Assembly: GCA_013203415.1 (NCBI GenBank)
Contig: JABMQE010000026.1
Span: forward strand, 1 to 21,879
DNA length: 21,879 bases
Reading direction: 5' to 3'
Source of the DNA: Candidatus Falkowiibacteriota bacterium
GTDB taxonomy: Bacteria; Patescibacteriota; Patescibacteriia; UBA2591; JABMQE01
Shown: in pieces, positions 8,016 to 14,790 of the stretch
Position numbering within the stretch: position 1 is the stretch's first letter
Layout: each line of letters begins with the position of its first letter
Made by a program: the position numbers and the translations under genes
The notes under the pieces: model-generated
Database searches by the model: none
What the model was told of the DNA's origin: nothing
What the model saw: the letters and a program-made list of their open reading frames with translations, nothing else

Positions 8016-9074
8016 ATGGAGGAAGGTGTACGTACTATCAGAGAAGCGCTGTACTACCTTCGCGCCCACCAGGGTTCAAAATTCCTAATCAAACTCGGCT
8101 ATCAAATCATTGACCAAGTCGAGGAACTGGGAATTCTGAAAGACATCGATTTGCTCTGTGGTGCCGGAATTAATGTCATTCTGGCCTACAGCAAAAAAGG
8201 ATTCAACCCTGGCACCTGGGTAAGCCTGAACTGTACTGCCAGGCGGCTGGAAGAACTAACAGACACTTTTTCCTGCCCGCCCGATGGAACGGTTCCCTTG
8301 ATCTATTGCGAAGGGACGCAGAACACCGAAGATGAAGCAATCGCCCGCTTGGCCACAAATCTAAGGGTTGATAAGCTAATCTTCATCACCAATCGAGACG
8401 GGGTCTTTGTCAAAGACCAACTCGTCCGTCAAATGACGATTGACGAGGCACAAGAATTACTGGCCACCCCCCGCACAAGCAAAGGCGTGACCAAAGGCAT
8501 GCGCTGTAAAGTCCAGGCCGCTGTTATGGCCTGCGAACAAGGCGTGCCAAGAATTCATATCATAAGCGGCGAACGGCCAGGAGCTCTGCTGAAGGAAACC
8601 CTCACCTGCGAAGGGCTGGGAACTATGGTCTACGCCCGGTCGCCTTACCAGAAAATCCGCTGGGCTCAACCAAAAGACCTCCCCGCAATAGTGGAGGTCT
8701 TAACAGAATACGAATTCGATCTCCCGCTCACCCTGGCCGAAACAAAAACCAGGATCGAAAACTCTCTCGTCTTCTCTGTCGACGAGGAAGTCCATGGATG
8801 CCTCCTCACTATCGAGCATCCAGACAAGCAGGCTCTAGAGATTGCCTACCTGATTGTTTCGAAAAATTATCAGGACTCCGACACTCTCCATCTCCAAGGT
8901 CTGCTGGAACACACAATCCAGTACGCCCGCGAAAAGGGGTATGGGAAAATCTTCCTGGAGGCCCAGAAGAACCAGATCTGGCTGGAGATTTACCCCTGGT
9001 TCCTCCAACTGGGCTTCAAAAAACAGGTTAGGCAAGAGCACAAAGACATCTGGGTTCTTGCTCTCGACGCCTAG
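8016..9074 (+). CDS. ArgA-like N-acetyltransferase with shortened kinase-like domain
   Basis: The 352-aa protein aligns by eye with bacterial N-acetylglutamate synthase ArgA (about 443 aa). It has RAHQGSKFLIKLG near the N-terminus (ArgA: AHRGKTFVIMLGG), ITNRDGV (125-130), and GVPRIHIISGERPGALLKE (176-194, very like ArgA), then a GNAT domain from about 213. In ArgA the amino-acid-kinase domain is non-catalytic and carries arginine feedback inhibition. Here roughly 90 residues of it are missing after ILAYSKK, so that site is probably reduced or lost. The GNAT acetyl-CoA loop is weak (NYQDSDTL), as in ArgA, which also departs from the RxxGxG consensus. Start ATG with GGAGGTG upstream, 2 nt after the ArgE-like stop. 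Confidence 0.8.
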   Translation: MEEGVRTIREALYYLRAHQGSKFLIKLGYQIIDQVEELGILKDIDLLCGAGINVILAYSKKGFNPGTWVSLNCTARRLEELTDTFSCPPDGTVPLIYCEGTQNTEDEAIARLATNLRVDKLIFITNRDGVFVKDQLVRQMTIDEAQELLATPRTSKGVTKGMRCKVQAAVMACEQGVPRIHIISGERPGALLKETLTCEGLGTMVYARSPYQKIRWAQPKDLPAIVEVLTEYEFDLPLTLAETKTRIENSLVFSVDEEVHGCLLTIEHPDKQALEIAYLIVSKNYQDSDTLHLQGLLEHTIQYAREKGYGKIFLEAQKNQIWLEIYPWFLQLGFKKQVRQEHKDIWVLALDA

Positions 9075-9089
9075 CCGAGACAGAGAACG

Positions 9090-9129
9090 AATGCCGAGTC
9101 CATCTCCATGGGCCCGGCATTTTCTCTTT
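9090..9129 (+). terminator. Intrinsic terminator of the ArgE/ArgA-like operon
   Basis: AATGCCG (9090-9096) pairs with CGGCATT (9115-9121), followed by TTTCTCTTT. It lies 16 nt after the ArgA-like stop and marks the right edge of the GC-richer block. Confidence 0.8.
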
Positions 9130-9186
9130 ATAAATCCTTTAATCTTTTTTAATATAACAAAAATAAAATACAAATTTCTGTTACCC

Positions 9187-9214
9187 TTGACAAAATATAT
9201 TTTTTTGCTATAAT
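9187..9214 (+). promoter_or_regulatory. Strong sigma70-type promoter of the proline operon
   Basis: Perfect TTGACA (9187-9192), 16-nt spacer and perfect TATAAT (9209-9214), with an extended -10 TG at 9206-9207. Transcription should start near 9221, only about 7 nt before the leader-peptide ATG. Confidence 0.88.
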
Positions 9215-9227
9215 TAAAATAGAAAAT

Positions 9228-9278
9228 ATGTCTAACAACCTGCCTCAACCTAAGCCGTCAAATAAAACCCCTGGGTAA
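9228..9278 (+). CDS. Proline-rich leader peptide of the pro operon
   Basis: A 16-codon frame, MSNNLPQPKPSNKTPG, begins about 7 nt after the predicted transcription start and ends with TAA at 9276-9278. Four of 16 residues are proline (codons at 9243, 9249, 9255 and 9270), in front of proline biosynthesis genes. This is the arrangement of amino-acid attenuators such as the his and leu leaders. There is no room for an SD, so translation would be near-leaderless. The length and position fit a regulatory peptide whose sequence serves ribosome stalling. No such leader is part of the standard description of proBA control that I know (feedback inhibition in enterics, T-box in bacilli). Confidence 0.75.
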   Translation: MSNNLPQPKPSNKTPG

Positions 9279-9352
9279 GTGGTCGATTTAAGTTGCAAAT
9301 AAAAACAGCAGCAACTGCAGCAAAACCTCTTATCCGAAAAAGGGGCTTTTTT
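9264..9352 (+). promoter_or_regulatory. Transcription attenuator before proB
   Basis: Terminator: AAAACCTCTT (9322-9331) pairs with AAGGGGCTTTT (9340-9350) with one bulged C and an 8-nt loop, running into TTTTTT just before the proB ATG. Competing pairings exist. GGGTAAG over the leader stop (9273-9279) matches CTTATCC (9329-9335) across the terminator's left arm and loop. AAAACCCCT (9264-9272) copies the left arm and can pair with AGGGG (9341-9345). A further hairpin, AGTTGC (9291-9296)/GCAACT (9311-9316), lies between. A ribosome finishing the leader would cover 9264-9279 and let the terminator form. One stalled at the first three Pro codons would leave it free to antiterminate. AGGGG is also the only SD-like sequence of proB. 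Confidence 0.7.
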
Positions 9353-9355
9353 ATT

Positions 9356-10426
9356 ATGAACAACACTCTAGTAATAAAAATCGGAACCAATGTTATTCTT
9401 GGCAACGGCAGCCAAGTTAATTTTAGTATCCTAAAAAATATTGCTGCTCAAATTTGTAAACTAAAAGAAAAAGGTTATAAAATAATCCTGGTCAGCTCCG
9501 GAGCCGTAGGCGCCAGCAAAGAATTAGTCCAAAAAAGCCAAGAAAAACACTCCATCTCTTTTCTGGCCGCCATTGGCCAAACAGTTTTAATTAATCACTA
9601 TCAAAATATCTTTAAGCAAAAAAATCAAATCATCGCCCAAGTATTGCTTACTGGTGATGATTTTTTAAACCGGCAAAGATATAATTTTATCTACGAAACC
9701 TTAACCGAACTCCTAAAAAATAACATTATCCCTATAATCAATGAAAATGATGTTGTTACCCGCGATTATTGGGGTTTTGGAGAAAATGATTTCCTGGCTG
9801 CTATAACCGCTATCAACATCAATGCCGATAAAATTATCTTTCTAACAAACGTTGACGGCATCTACGACAAAAACCCAAAAGAAAAAGATGCCAAATTAAT
9901 CAGCAATATAAAAAATGTAAACGAAATAGATGTTGCCAAAACCACCTCCACTTTTGGCAAGGGTGGGATGGCCAGCAAGGTTAATGCCGCTAATCTGGCT
10001 GCCAATGCCGGCATCGAAGGTTTTGTTATTAACGGCCTTAAAGAAAAAAATTTGGAAAAATTAATCCTTGATACCTCAAAAATCGGAACCCGCATTAAGG
10101 CCTCCTCAAAAAAATTAAACCAAAAAAGAGGTTGGCTTTTTATCGGAAAATTAAGGCCTGGCAAAATTTTTATAGACAGAGGAGCCGGCGAAGCAATCAA
10201 ATCCGGCAATAGTCTTTTAGCTATCGGTGTTAAAGAGGCCAGAGGAAATTTCCATAACAAAGATGTGGTTAGTGTTTTAGATGAAAAAAATAATATTATC
10301 GGCTACGGCACTGTAAATTATGATTTTGAAAAGCTAAAAAAAATCAAAGGCATGGAAAAAAACGAAATAAAAAAACATTATGAAAGAGAAATAATCCATA
10401 GGGACAACCTAACTATTCTTAAATAA
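9356..10426 (+). CDS. proB: Glutamate 5-kinase
   Basis: First step of proline synthesis: ATP + glutamate to gamma-glutamyl phosphate. The 356-aa product has the amino-acid kinase domain (LVIKIGTN at the N-terminus, VSSGAVGA, INENDVV, GENDFLAA, FLTNVDGIYD, FGKGGMASKV) followed by a C-terminal PUA domain (about 270-350, with RPGKIFIDRGAGEA). Length matches ProB with PUA. I chose the ATG at 9356. The longer frame from 9293 would read through the attenuator, and its first residues have no family similarity. The gene is 5 nt upstream of proC. Expression is probably set by the attenuator, and feedback inhibition by proline is known for the family. Confidence 0.95.
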   Translation: MNNTLVIKIGTNVILGNGSQVNFSILKNIAAQICKLKEKGYKIILVSSGAVGASKELVQKSQEKHSISFLAAIGQTVLINHYQNIFKQKNQIIAQVLLTGDDFLNRQRYNFIYETLTELLKNNIIPIINENDVVTRDYWGFGENDFLAAITAININADKIIFLTNVDGIYDKNPKEKDAKLISNIKNVNEIDVAKTTSTFGKGGMASKVNAANLAANAGIEGFVINGLKEKNLEKLILDTSKIGTRIKASSKKLNQKRGWLFIGKLRPGKIFIDRGAGEAIKSGNSLLAIGVKEARGNFHNKDVVSVLDEKNNIIGYGTVNYDFEKLKKIKGMEKNEIKKHYEREIIHRDNLTILK

Positions 10427-10431
10427 AACCT

Positions 10432-11244
10432 ATGAACAAAAAAATCAAAATCGGAATAATTGGCGCCGGCACAATGGGCCAAATCATCTGCGCTAATCTT
10501 CTAAAAAACAAAATAGTAAAAGAAGGTGCTGTTTTTATTAGTGATAAAAACAATCAAAAAATCCAAAACCTTAAAAAAACCTGCAAAATCACAGTTTCTA
10601 AAAATAATTCAAACCTAATAAAAAAAACCGATATTATTATCTTAGCTATAAAGCCTCGGGACTTAACATCCCTGTCGAAAGAAATTAAAAACTCGCTGGA
10701 AAAAAATCAAATAGTCGTCTCTATTATGGCAGGGATAAGCTTAAAAAGATTAAAAAAAGAATTAGGCCATAAAAAAATAATCCGCTCAATGCCTAACTTA
10801 GCCGCCAAAATAGGCCAAGCAATGACAATCTGGCTGCCTGGCGCTAAAATATCTTCTAGGGAAGAAAAACAAATCAAATCAATCTTTGCCTCTTTTGGCA
10901 AAGAAATAAAAGTAAACCAGGAAAAATACCTTAATCTTGCCACTGCGGTTTCGGGCAGCGGCCCGGCTTATGTTTTTTATTTTATCGAGGCCTTAATCGA
11001 AGCCGCAAAAAAATTGGGCTTTAACGAAAAGCAAGCCAAAGACATAGTAAACCAAACAATCATTGGCGCAGTTGGTTTATACAATATCTCTGGCGAAAAA
11101 GCCAAAAACCTGCGCCTAAAAGTTACTTCTAAAAAAGGCACCACCGATGCGGCAATAAAGTCCTTCGAAGAATCAAAACTAAAATCAATAATCCATAAAG
11201 GCATAAAAAAAGCGCTCGCAAGGGCCCTGGAATTAGAAAAATAA
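10432..11244 (+). CDS. proC: Pyrroline-5-carboxylate reductase
   Basis: Last step of proline synthesis, NAD(P)H reduction of pyrroline-5-carboxylate. The 270-aa protein has the N-terminal Rossmann motif GIIGAGTMG (8-16), the C-terminal catalytic/dimer region VSGSGPAYVFYFIEAL, and TSKKGTTDAAI corresponding to the family TSPGGTT motif. It lies 5 nt after proB and ends 1 nt before the proA start, so the three genes are one transcript. Gene order B-C-A instead of B-A is the only oddity. Confidence 0.95.
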   Translation: MNKKIKIGIIGAGTMGQIICANLLKNKIVKEGAVFISDKNNQKIQNLKKTCKITVSKNNSNLIKKTDIIILAIKPRDLTSLSKEIKNSLEKNQIVVSIMAGISLKRLKKELGHKKIIRSMPNLAAKIGQAMTIWLPGAKISSREEKQIKSIFASFGKEIKVNQEKYLNLATAVSGSGPAYVFYFIEALIEAAKKLGFNEKQAKDIVNQTIIGAVGLYNISGEKAKNLRLKVTSKKGTTDAAIKSFEESKLKSIIHKGIKKALARALELEK

Positions 11245-11245
11245 T

Positions 11246-12502
11246 ATGGACAAAAAATTAAAAGACAAACTAATAAAAGTTAAAAAATCAAGTCAAAAAC
11301 TAGGGCTTATTGATATTAAAAAAAGAAATAATTTCCTAAATATTCTTTTAAGAGAACTAATAAAAAAAACCAACGAAATTATCCAGGTAAACAAAAAAGA
11401 TACTAAAAAAATGTCTGCGGATAATCCCATGATAGACCGCCTAAAACTCGACAAAAAAAGGATAAAGTCAATAGCCAGCGACATAAAAAAAATAAGCTCT
11501 CTTCCCGATCCCCTAAAAGAGACCATAGAAAAACGAACTCTAAAAAACGGCTTAATCCTTACTAAAAAAAGAGTCCCCTTGGGAGTTGTTGGTGTTATCT
11601 ACGAATCACGGCCAAACGTAACATGCGATGTTGTTAGCTTGTGCCTAAAATCAGGCAATGCCGTAATCTTAAAAGGCGGCAAAGAAAGCGATGCCACCAA
11701 TAAATTTTTAGTTAAAATCATCAAGGACTCTCTAAAAAAAAGCTCTCTTCCTATTGACTCTGTTTTTTATATAGACGCAAAAAATAAAAACCTGCTTGCC
11801 CAACTTTTTAAAGCCAATAATTTTATTGATGTCATAATCCCCCGTGGAGGCCAAGGCCTAATAAATTTTATTCGGCAAAACTCGCAAGTGCCTGTTATCG
11901 AAACCGGAGCCGGTGTTTGCCATACCTATATTGATAAAAATGCAAATACTGAAATGGCCCTAAAAATTGCCTACAATGCCAAAACCACCAGGCCTAGTGT
12001 TTGCAATGCTTTGGACACTTTGTTAATTAATAAAACCCAGGCCGAAAAAACCTTAAAACAATTCTATTTAGTTTTTAATAAAAGCGATGTTCTGGTTTAT
12101 GCTGATTCTAAAAGTTATAAAATCCTGCAAAATCTCGGCTTTACAAATCTAAAAAAAGCCAAAGAAAAAAGCTTTGGCAAAGAATTTCTAAGCTTAAAAA
12201 TGTCTGTCAAAATCGTAGCTGATATTCAAGAAGCAATAAATCACATAAACAAATTCGGCTCTGGGCATTCCGAAAGTATTATCTCTAAAAACAAAAATGC
12301 CATAAACAAATTCCAAAACCAGATAAACGCCGCCTGTGTCTACTCTAATGCTTCTACCAGATTTACAGATGGCTCCGAATTTGGCCTTGGCGGCGAAATC
12401 GGCATAAGCACCCAAAAACTGCATGCCCGAGGCCCCATGGGCCTTAAAGAACTAACCACTTATAAGTGGATTATTCAAGGCAAAGGACAAATAAGAATAT
12501 AG
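11246..12502 (+). CDS. proA: Gamma-glutamyl phosphate reductase
   Basis: Second step of proline synthesis, NADPH reduction of gamma-glutamyl phosphate to glutamate semialdehyde. The 418-aa length equals the family norm. Family motifs include GVVGVIYESRPNVT, LKGGKES, IPRGGQGLI, VIETGAGVCHTYID, the catalytic Cys in RPSVCNALDT, and the C-terminal TRFTDGSEFGLGGEIGIST. It completes a self-sufficient glutamate-to-proline pathway with proB and proC. I saw no clear terminator after it; the next gene is convergent. Confidence 0.96.
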   Translation: MDKKLKDKLIKVKKSSQKLGLIDIKKRNNFLNILLRELIKKTNEIIQVNKKDTKKMSADNPMIDRLKLDKKRIKSIASDIKKISSLPDPLKETIEKRTLKNGLILTKKRVPLGVVGVIYESRPNVTCDVVSLCLKSGNAVILKGGKESDATNKFLVKIIKDSLKKSSLPIDSVFYIDAKNKNLLAQLFKANNFIDVIIPRGGQGLINFIRQNSQVPVIETGAGVCHTYIDKNANTEMALKIAYNAKTTRPSVCNALDTLLINKTQAEKTLKQFYLVFNKSDVLVYADSKSYKILQNLGFTNLKKAKEKSFGKEFLSLKMSVKIVADIQEAINHINKFGSGHSESIISKNKNAINKFQNQINAACVYSNASTRFTDGSEFGLGGEIGISTQKLHARGPMGLKELTTYKWIIQGKGQIRI

Positions 12503-12550
12503 AAAAAGGCATCCTTAACCCGCTTTAATCCCCTTCTATTCCTTTAATAT

Positions 12551-12718
12551 CTACTTCTTCCAATCCTCGATAATAATCCTTTTTGTTTTTGTGTCTGCTA
12601 TAATCACCAACTTCTGCTTTTCCCGAAGTTTTAACGCCCGAATAATTCGCGGCGGAATAAGAATCCCATAACTATACTTGGAATTCTTGCCCAATTTTCT
12701 GACTGCTCTAATTTTCAT
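12551..12718 (-). CDS. Small AbrB/MazE-like DNA-binding protein
   Basis: A 55-codon frame starting MKIRAVRKLGKNSKYSYGIL and ending RIIIEDWKK. The swapped-hairpin AbrB pattern is visible: G10, then Y-G-I-L-I-P-P-R-I-I-R-A-L-K-L (17-31), matching the family ITIPKEIRKALGI, then K-L-V-I-I strands. Such proteins are dimeric transcription regulators or antitoxins. No toxin partner is visible on either side. The first copy of the ATGCAT palindrome, with a TGTTATAAT promoter, lies immediately upstream, so it may be autoregulated and act on the other copies before the restriction-modification operons (inference). No SD is seen. Confidence 0.7.
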   Translation of the reverse strand: MKIRAVRKLGKNSKYSYGILIPPRIIRALKLREKQKLVIIADTKTKRIIIEDWKK

Positions 12719-12738
12719 AGATTTTGCTGTTACTTATT

Positions 12739-12795
12739 AAAAATAGATGCATTCATGAATGCATTCACGATGCATCTATAGATGCATCTATTTTT
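12739..12795. repeat. ATGCAT palindromic element, copy 1
   Basis: A 51-nt core (12742-12792) with A- and T-run extensions. Outer arms AATAGATGCAT and ATGCATCTATT are inverted, and inside lie two perfect palindromes, GCATTCATGAATGC and GCATCTATAGATGC. It holds four ATGCAT sites. It differs from copies 2 and 3 by one base (G for A in the central TCACRATG). It sits between the extended -10 and the AbrB-like gene. Confidence 0.92.
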
Positions 12796-12804
12796 ATTAT
12801 AACA
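12796..12804 (-). promoter_or_regulatory. Extended -10 promoter of the AbrB-like gene
   Basis: TGTTATAAT on the minus strand: a perfect TATAAT with an extended TG. No good -35 is seen. The start would fall at the outer edge of palindromic copy 1, so that element is either at +1 (operator) or the very 5' end of the mRNA. Confidence 0.6.
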
Positions 12805-12828
12805 TAGTTTAAGATAAAAAAGAAACCA

Positions 12829-12851
12829 AAAACCGCCGAAGGGGCGGTTTT
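12829..12851. terminator. Intrinsic terminator, bidirectional
   Basis: AAAACCGCC (12829-12837) pairs with GGCGGTTTT (12843-12851) around a 5-nt loop, with T-runs on both strands. On the minus strand it lies about 65 nt after the SIR2 gene and before the AbrB promoter. Confidence 0.82.
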
Positions 12852-12857
12852 ATAGTA

Positions 12858-12916
12858 TTCGCAGACATCTTGGCTCCACCGCCCTCCTTGCGAGTCGGGA
12901 TTATGGAGCCAGCGAA
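12858..12916. other. Folded element abutting the SIR2 stop
   Basis: Nested inverted repeats: TTCGC (12858-12862)/GCGAA (12912-12916) and TGGCTCCA (12871-12878)/TGGAGCCA (12904-12911), with CCC/GGG inside. It is much GC-richer than its surroundings and starts 1 nt past the SIR2 stop codon. There is no U-tract. It may be a REP-like element or an mRNA 3' structure. Confidence 0.5.
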
Positions 12917-12917
12917 A

Positions 12918-13901
12918 TTAATTATTAAAAAATCGTTCAATTTTTTTAAAATCAGCTGTTTCAGAATCCCAAGGAAATATTTCTTCTAGACTACCACAGG
13001 AGTAACCACACAAAGATTCCCAAATTAAAAAAGCCCCATTCTCATTCAATCTCCTTTTAAGATCCTCCTTTTCCATTTTGGTGATGACATATATTTTCAA
13101 ATTATGACTCCGTATACCCTCCATCAAAATTTTATTAATATGTTCTTCGCGAAAACCATAACCAATAATGACTATCTTTTTATCATCTTGTCGAATTACC
13201 TCTTTGAAAATACTAAAATACCATTTTAATAAGGGCTCCTTTTTTATAATTTTTTCTTTACCGCCACCAATCACCATCTGATTCTCGCCGTTAATAGACA
13301 ACCACCCGTAAGACCCATGCAGTTTTATATATAAAAGATCACCCGAATTAATAAGGTTTTCTTTCTGTGTTTCAAGTTCCTCCTGATTGGGTAATTTTCT
13401 GAGATGATTGTTAGAAAATTCTTGATTAAAAATATGGAATTCCTCGTTGAAAAAGGGAACCATTGGTGCCCTGTATTTAAACTGTCTTTCCATGAATAAA
13501 TCATGATTTAAGGTAAAAAAGAAACCCTTTTCTCCCGCACCTCCCACAAAAAATCTAATGAACTTATGAAACTGAGAACCATTCTCTATTTTCCTAGGAT
13601 TTTCACTATTATAAACCCGACCCCTAATAGCATCATCAAGATCTTTATATACTTGTTCTATCACCTTTTTCATAGCAGACTTTTCGTCATCATTGAATTT
13701 ATTGCTACTTAACACGGTATCGTATATTGTTTCATAGTCAAAATTAGAATTAGACAATACTAATCTTTTTAACTTTTCATTTTTTTGAATTAATGGGTGA
13801 CCTAAAATCATGTCCCACATATCATCAGCTAAAAACCCCCCAAAATTTTTCGTAAAACCCGCACCGGTTAGAAGTATCAAATTGTTTGATTTGAAGTTCA
13901 T
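12918..13901 (-). CDS. SIR2-family NADase-like protein
   Basis: The 327-aa protein has the SIR2 layout of defence NADases: LLTGAGFTKNFGG (10-22), TLNHD (130-134), KLHGS with the catalytic-type H195 (193-197), and IIGYGFREEHIN (245-256). There is no zinc-ribbon deacetylase module. In Thoeris, DSR and SIR2-pAgo systems such domains deplete NAD+ after phage sensing. Its ATG overlaps the stop of the upstream HEPN-like gene (ATGA), so the two are made together. The product has no other recognised domain, so the partner probably senses or controls it. A hairpin element and a terminator follow. Confidence 0.8.
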   Translation of the reverse strand: MNFKSNNLILLTGAGFTKNFGGFLADDMWDMILGHPLIQKNEKLKRLVLSNSNFDYETIYDTVLSSNKFNDDEKSAMKKVIEQVYKDLDDAIRGRVYNSENPRKIENGSQFHKFIRFFVGGAGEKGFFFTLNHDLFMERQFKYRAPMVPFFNEEFHIFNQEFSNNHLRKLPNQEELETQKENLINSGDLLYIKLHGSYGWLSINGENQMVIGGGKEKIIKKEPLLKWYFSIFKEVIRQDDKKIVIIGYGFREEHINKILMEGIRSHNLKIYVITKMEKEDLKRRLNENGAFLIWESLCGYSCGSLEEIFPWDSETADFKKIERFFNN

Positions 13902-14692
13902 AAAATTATAGAGGATAACTCTTTGCTTCTCTGGATCATCCTCTCTGTATCCTTAAATTTTACATTTTCTTTAACGTGTGCGCAATTATTACCTATTGCG
14001 AACAATGAGTCCAATTCCGATTTTTGTATTGCTGTAATAATATTATTTTTGACCAAAGTCATAAGTAGATCATTTGCTGTGGGTTTCTTTTTGTTGGGTG
14101 GGTTCAATACAAGTTGCAGCCCCCTACTATCTATCACAGTGTGCAAATGTCTTTCGAGAGCGACTCTTGCAATTACTCCACTAGCCCGAATAAAAACCTC
14201 TTCGTTATTGCTACTTTTAAGTATTTCTTCCGCTGTTGTAAATTCGTCGGCAGAAACAGTGAAACTCAATTGGGTAACTACAGGGAGTTCCTTTGATAAT
14301 ACCTCATCTACGACTGACAATAATAATGATCTGGCTTTCTGAAAAAATTCAATAAATAAATCAAGGTGGTCTCCCTGGTTAGGATTAAGCTTATTGCGTT
14401 CATTAGTTCCACGATTGATATACTGCTCAATGTCAGAAAAAGCTCTGCTCCTATAATCACCTCGTTTGCCCATATGATAATGTTCATAACAATTATCAAA
14501 TTCTTCTAAACCAGAAAAATCTTGCTGAACTAAAAGCTCCCTAGCACCTCGGTACCATCTCTGGCCATTAATAGACAATTTGGGCTGAACATCCTGACCA
14601 TCAAATAGTTTTTTTGCAAGTTTAACTATCTCGTTGGCAAGCTTCTCAAGTTCGTTAATTCTTTGTTCTAATTGTACTAATTTAGTATTCAT
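13898..14692 (-). CDS. HEPN/DUF4145-like protein, partner of SIR2
   Basis: The first 30 residues of this 264-aa protein are a heptad-like helix (LEQRINELEKLANEI). The middle is unassigned. The C-terminal 90 residues (RASGVIARVALERHLHTV, KKPTANDLLMTLVKNNII, LFAIGNNCAHV) resemble DUF4145/HEPN-type helical domains, where a final RN/GNxxAH motif is typical. The exact family is uncertain and catalytic HEPN RxxxxH is not clear. It overlaps the SIR2 gene by 4 nt. It lies 98 nt after the endonuclease gene, with a terminator between, so it probably has its own promoter; TATGAT at 14726-14731 is a weak -10 candidate. Confidence 0.55.
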   Translation of the reverse strand: MNTKLVQLEQRINELEKLANEIVKLAKKLFDGQDVQPKLSINGQRWYRGARELLVQQDFSGLEEFDNCYEHYHMGKRGDYRSRAFSDIEQYINRGTNERNKLNPNQGDHLDLFIEFFQKARSLLLSVVDEVLSKELPVVTQLSFTVSADEFTTAEEILKSSNNEEVFIRASGVIARVALERHLHTVIDSRGLQLVLNPPNKKKPTANDLLMTLVKNNIITAIQKSELDSLFAIGNNCAHVKENVKFKDTERMIQRSKELSSIIL

Positions 14693-14756
14693 AATATTTC
14701 AATCTTGTCACCCCACATTCGGTATATCATAATAACAAACAAAAATCAACAAAAAA

Positions 14757-14773
14757 ACGCCAACCTACGGCGT
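14757..14773. terminator. Terminator between R-M and SIR2 operons
   Basis: ACGCC (14757-14761) pairs with GGCGT (14769-14773), with runs of T on both strands. The minus strand continues TTTTTTTG. It follows the endonuclease stop by about 18 nt. Confidence 0.72.
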
Positions 14774-14790
14774 CTTTTTGTAAAACTCCC

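Larger units (their letters stand above)
2225..9127. other. Compositionally distinct five-gene block
   Basis: Between the two terminators the genes use many G/C-ending codons and ordinary Arg/Glu/Asp content. Genes on both sides are strongly A/T-ending and Lys/Asn-rich. The edges coincide with the terminators at about 2250 and 9090. No integrase, tRNA or target-site duplication was seen, so transfer is inferred from composition only. Confidence 0.6.

Noticed and set aside
9264..9352. T-box riboswitch before proB
   Set aside because: No T-box consensus (AGGGUGGNACCGCG) or specifier stem; the Pro-rich leader ORF explains the region better.
9293..9355. N-terminal extension of ProB
   Set aside because: These codons cover the attenuator hairpins and do not resemble glutamate kinase; the family start is MNNTLVIKIG at 9356.
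12739..12795. Insertion sequence or MITE ends
   Set aside because: No transposase and no convincing target duplication. The consistent position just downstream of promoters fits a regulatory element better, though a MITE origin is not excluded.
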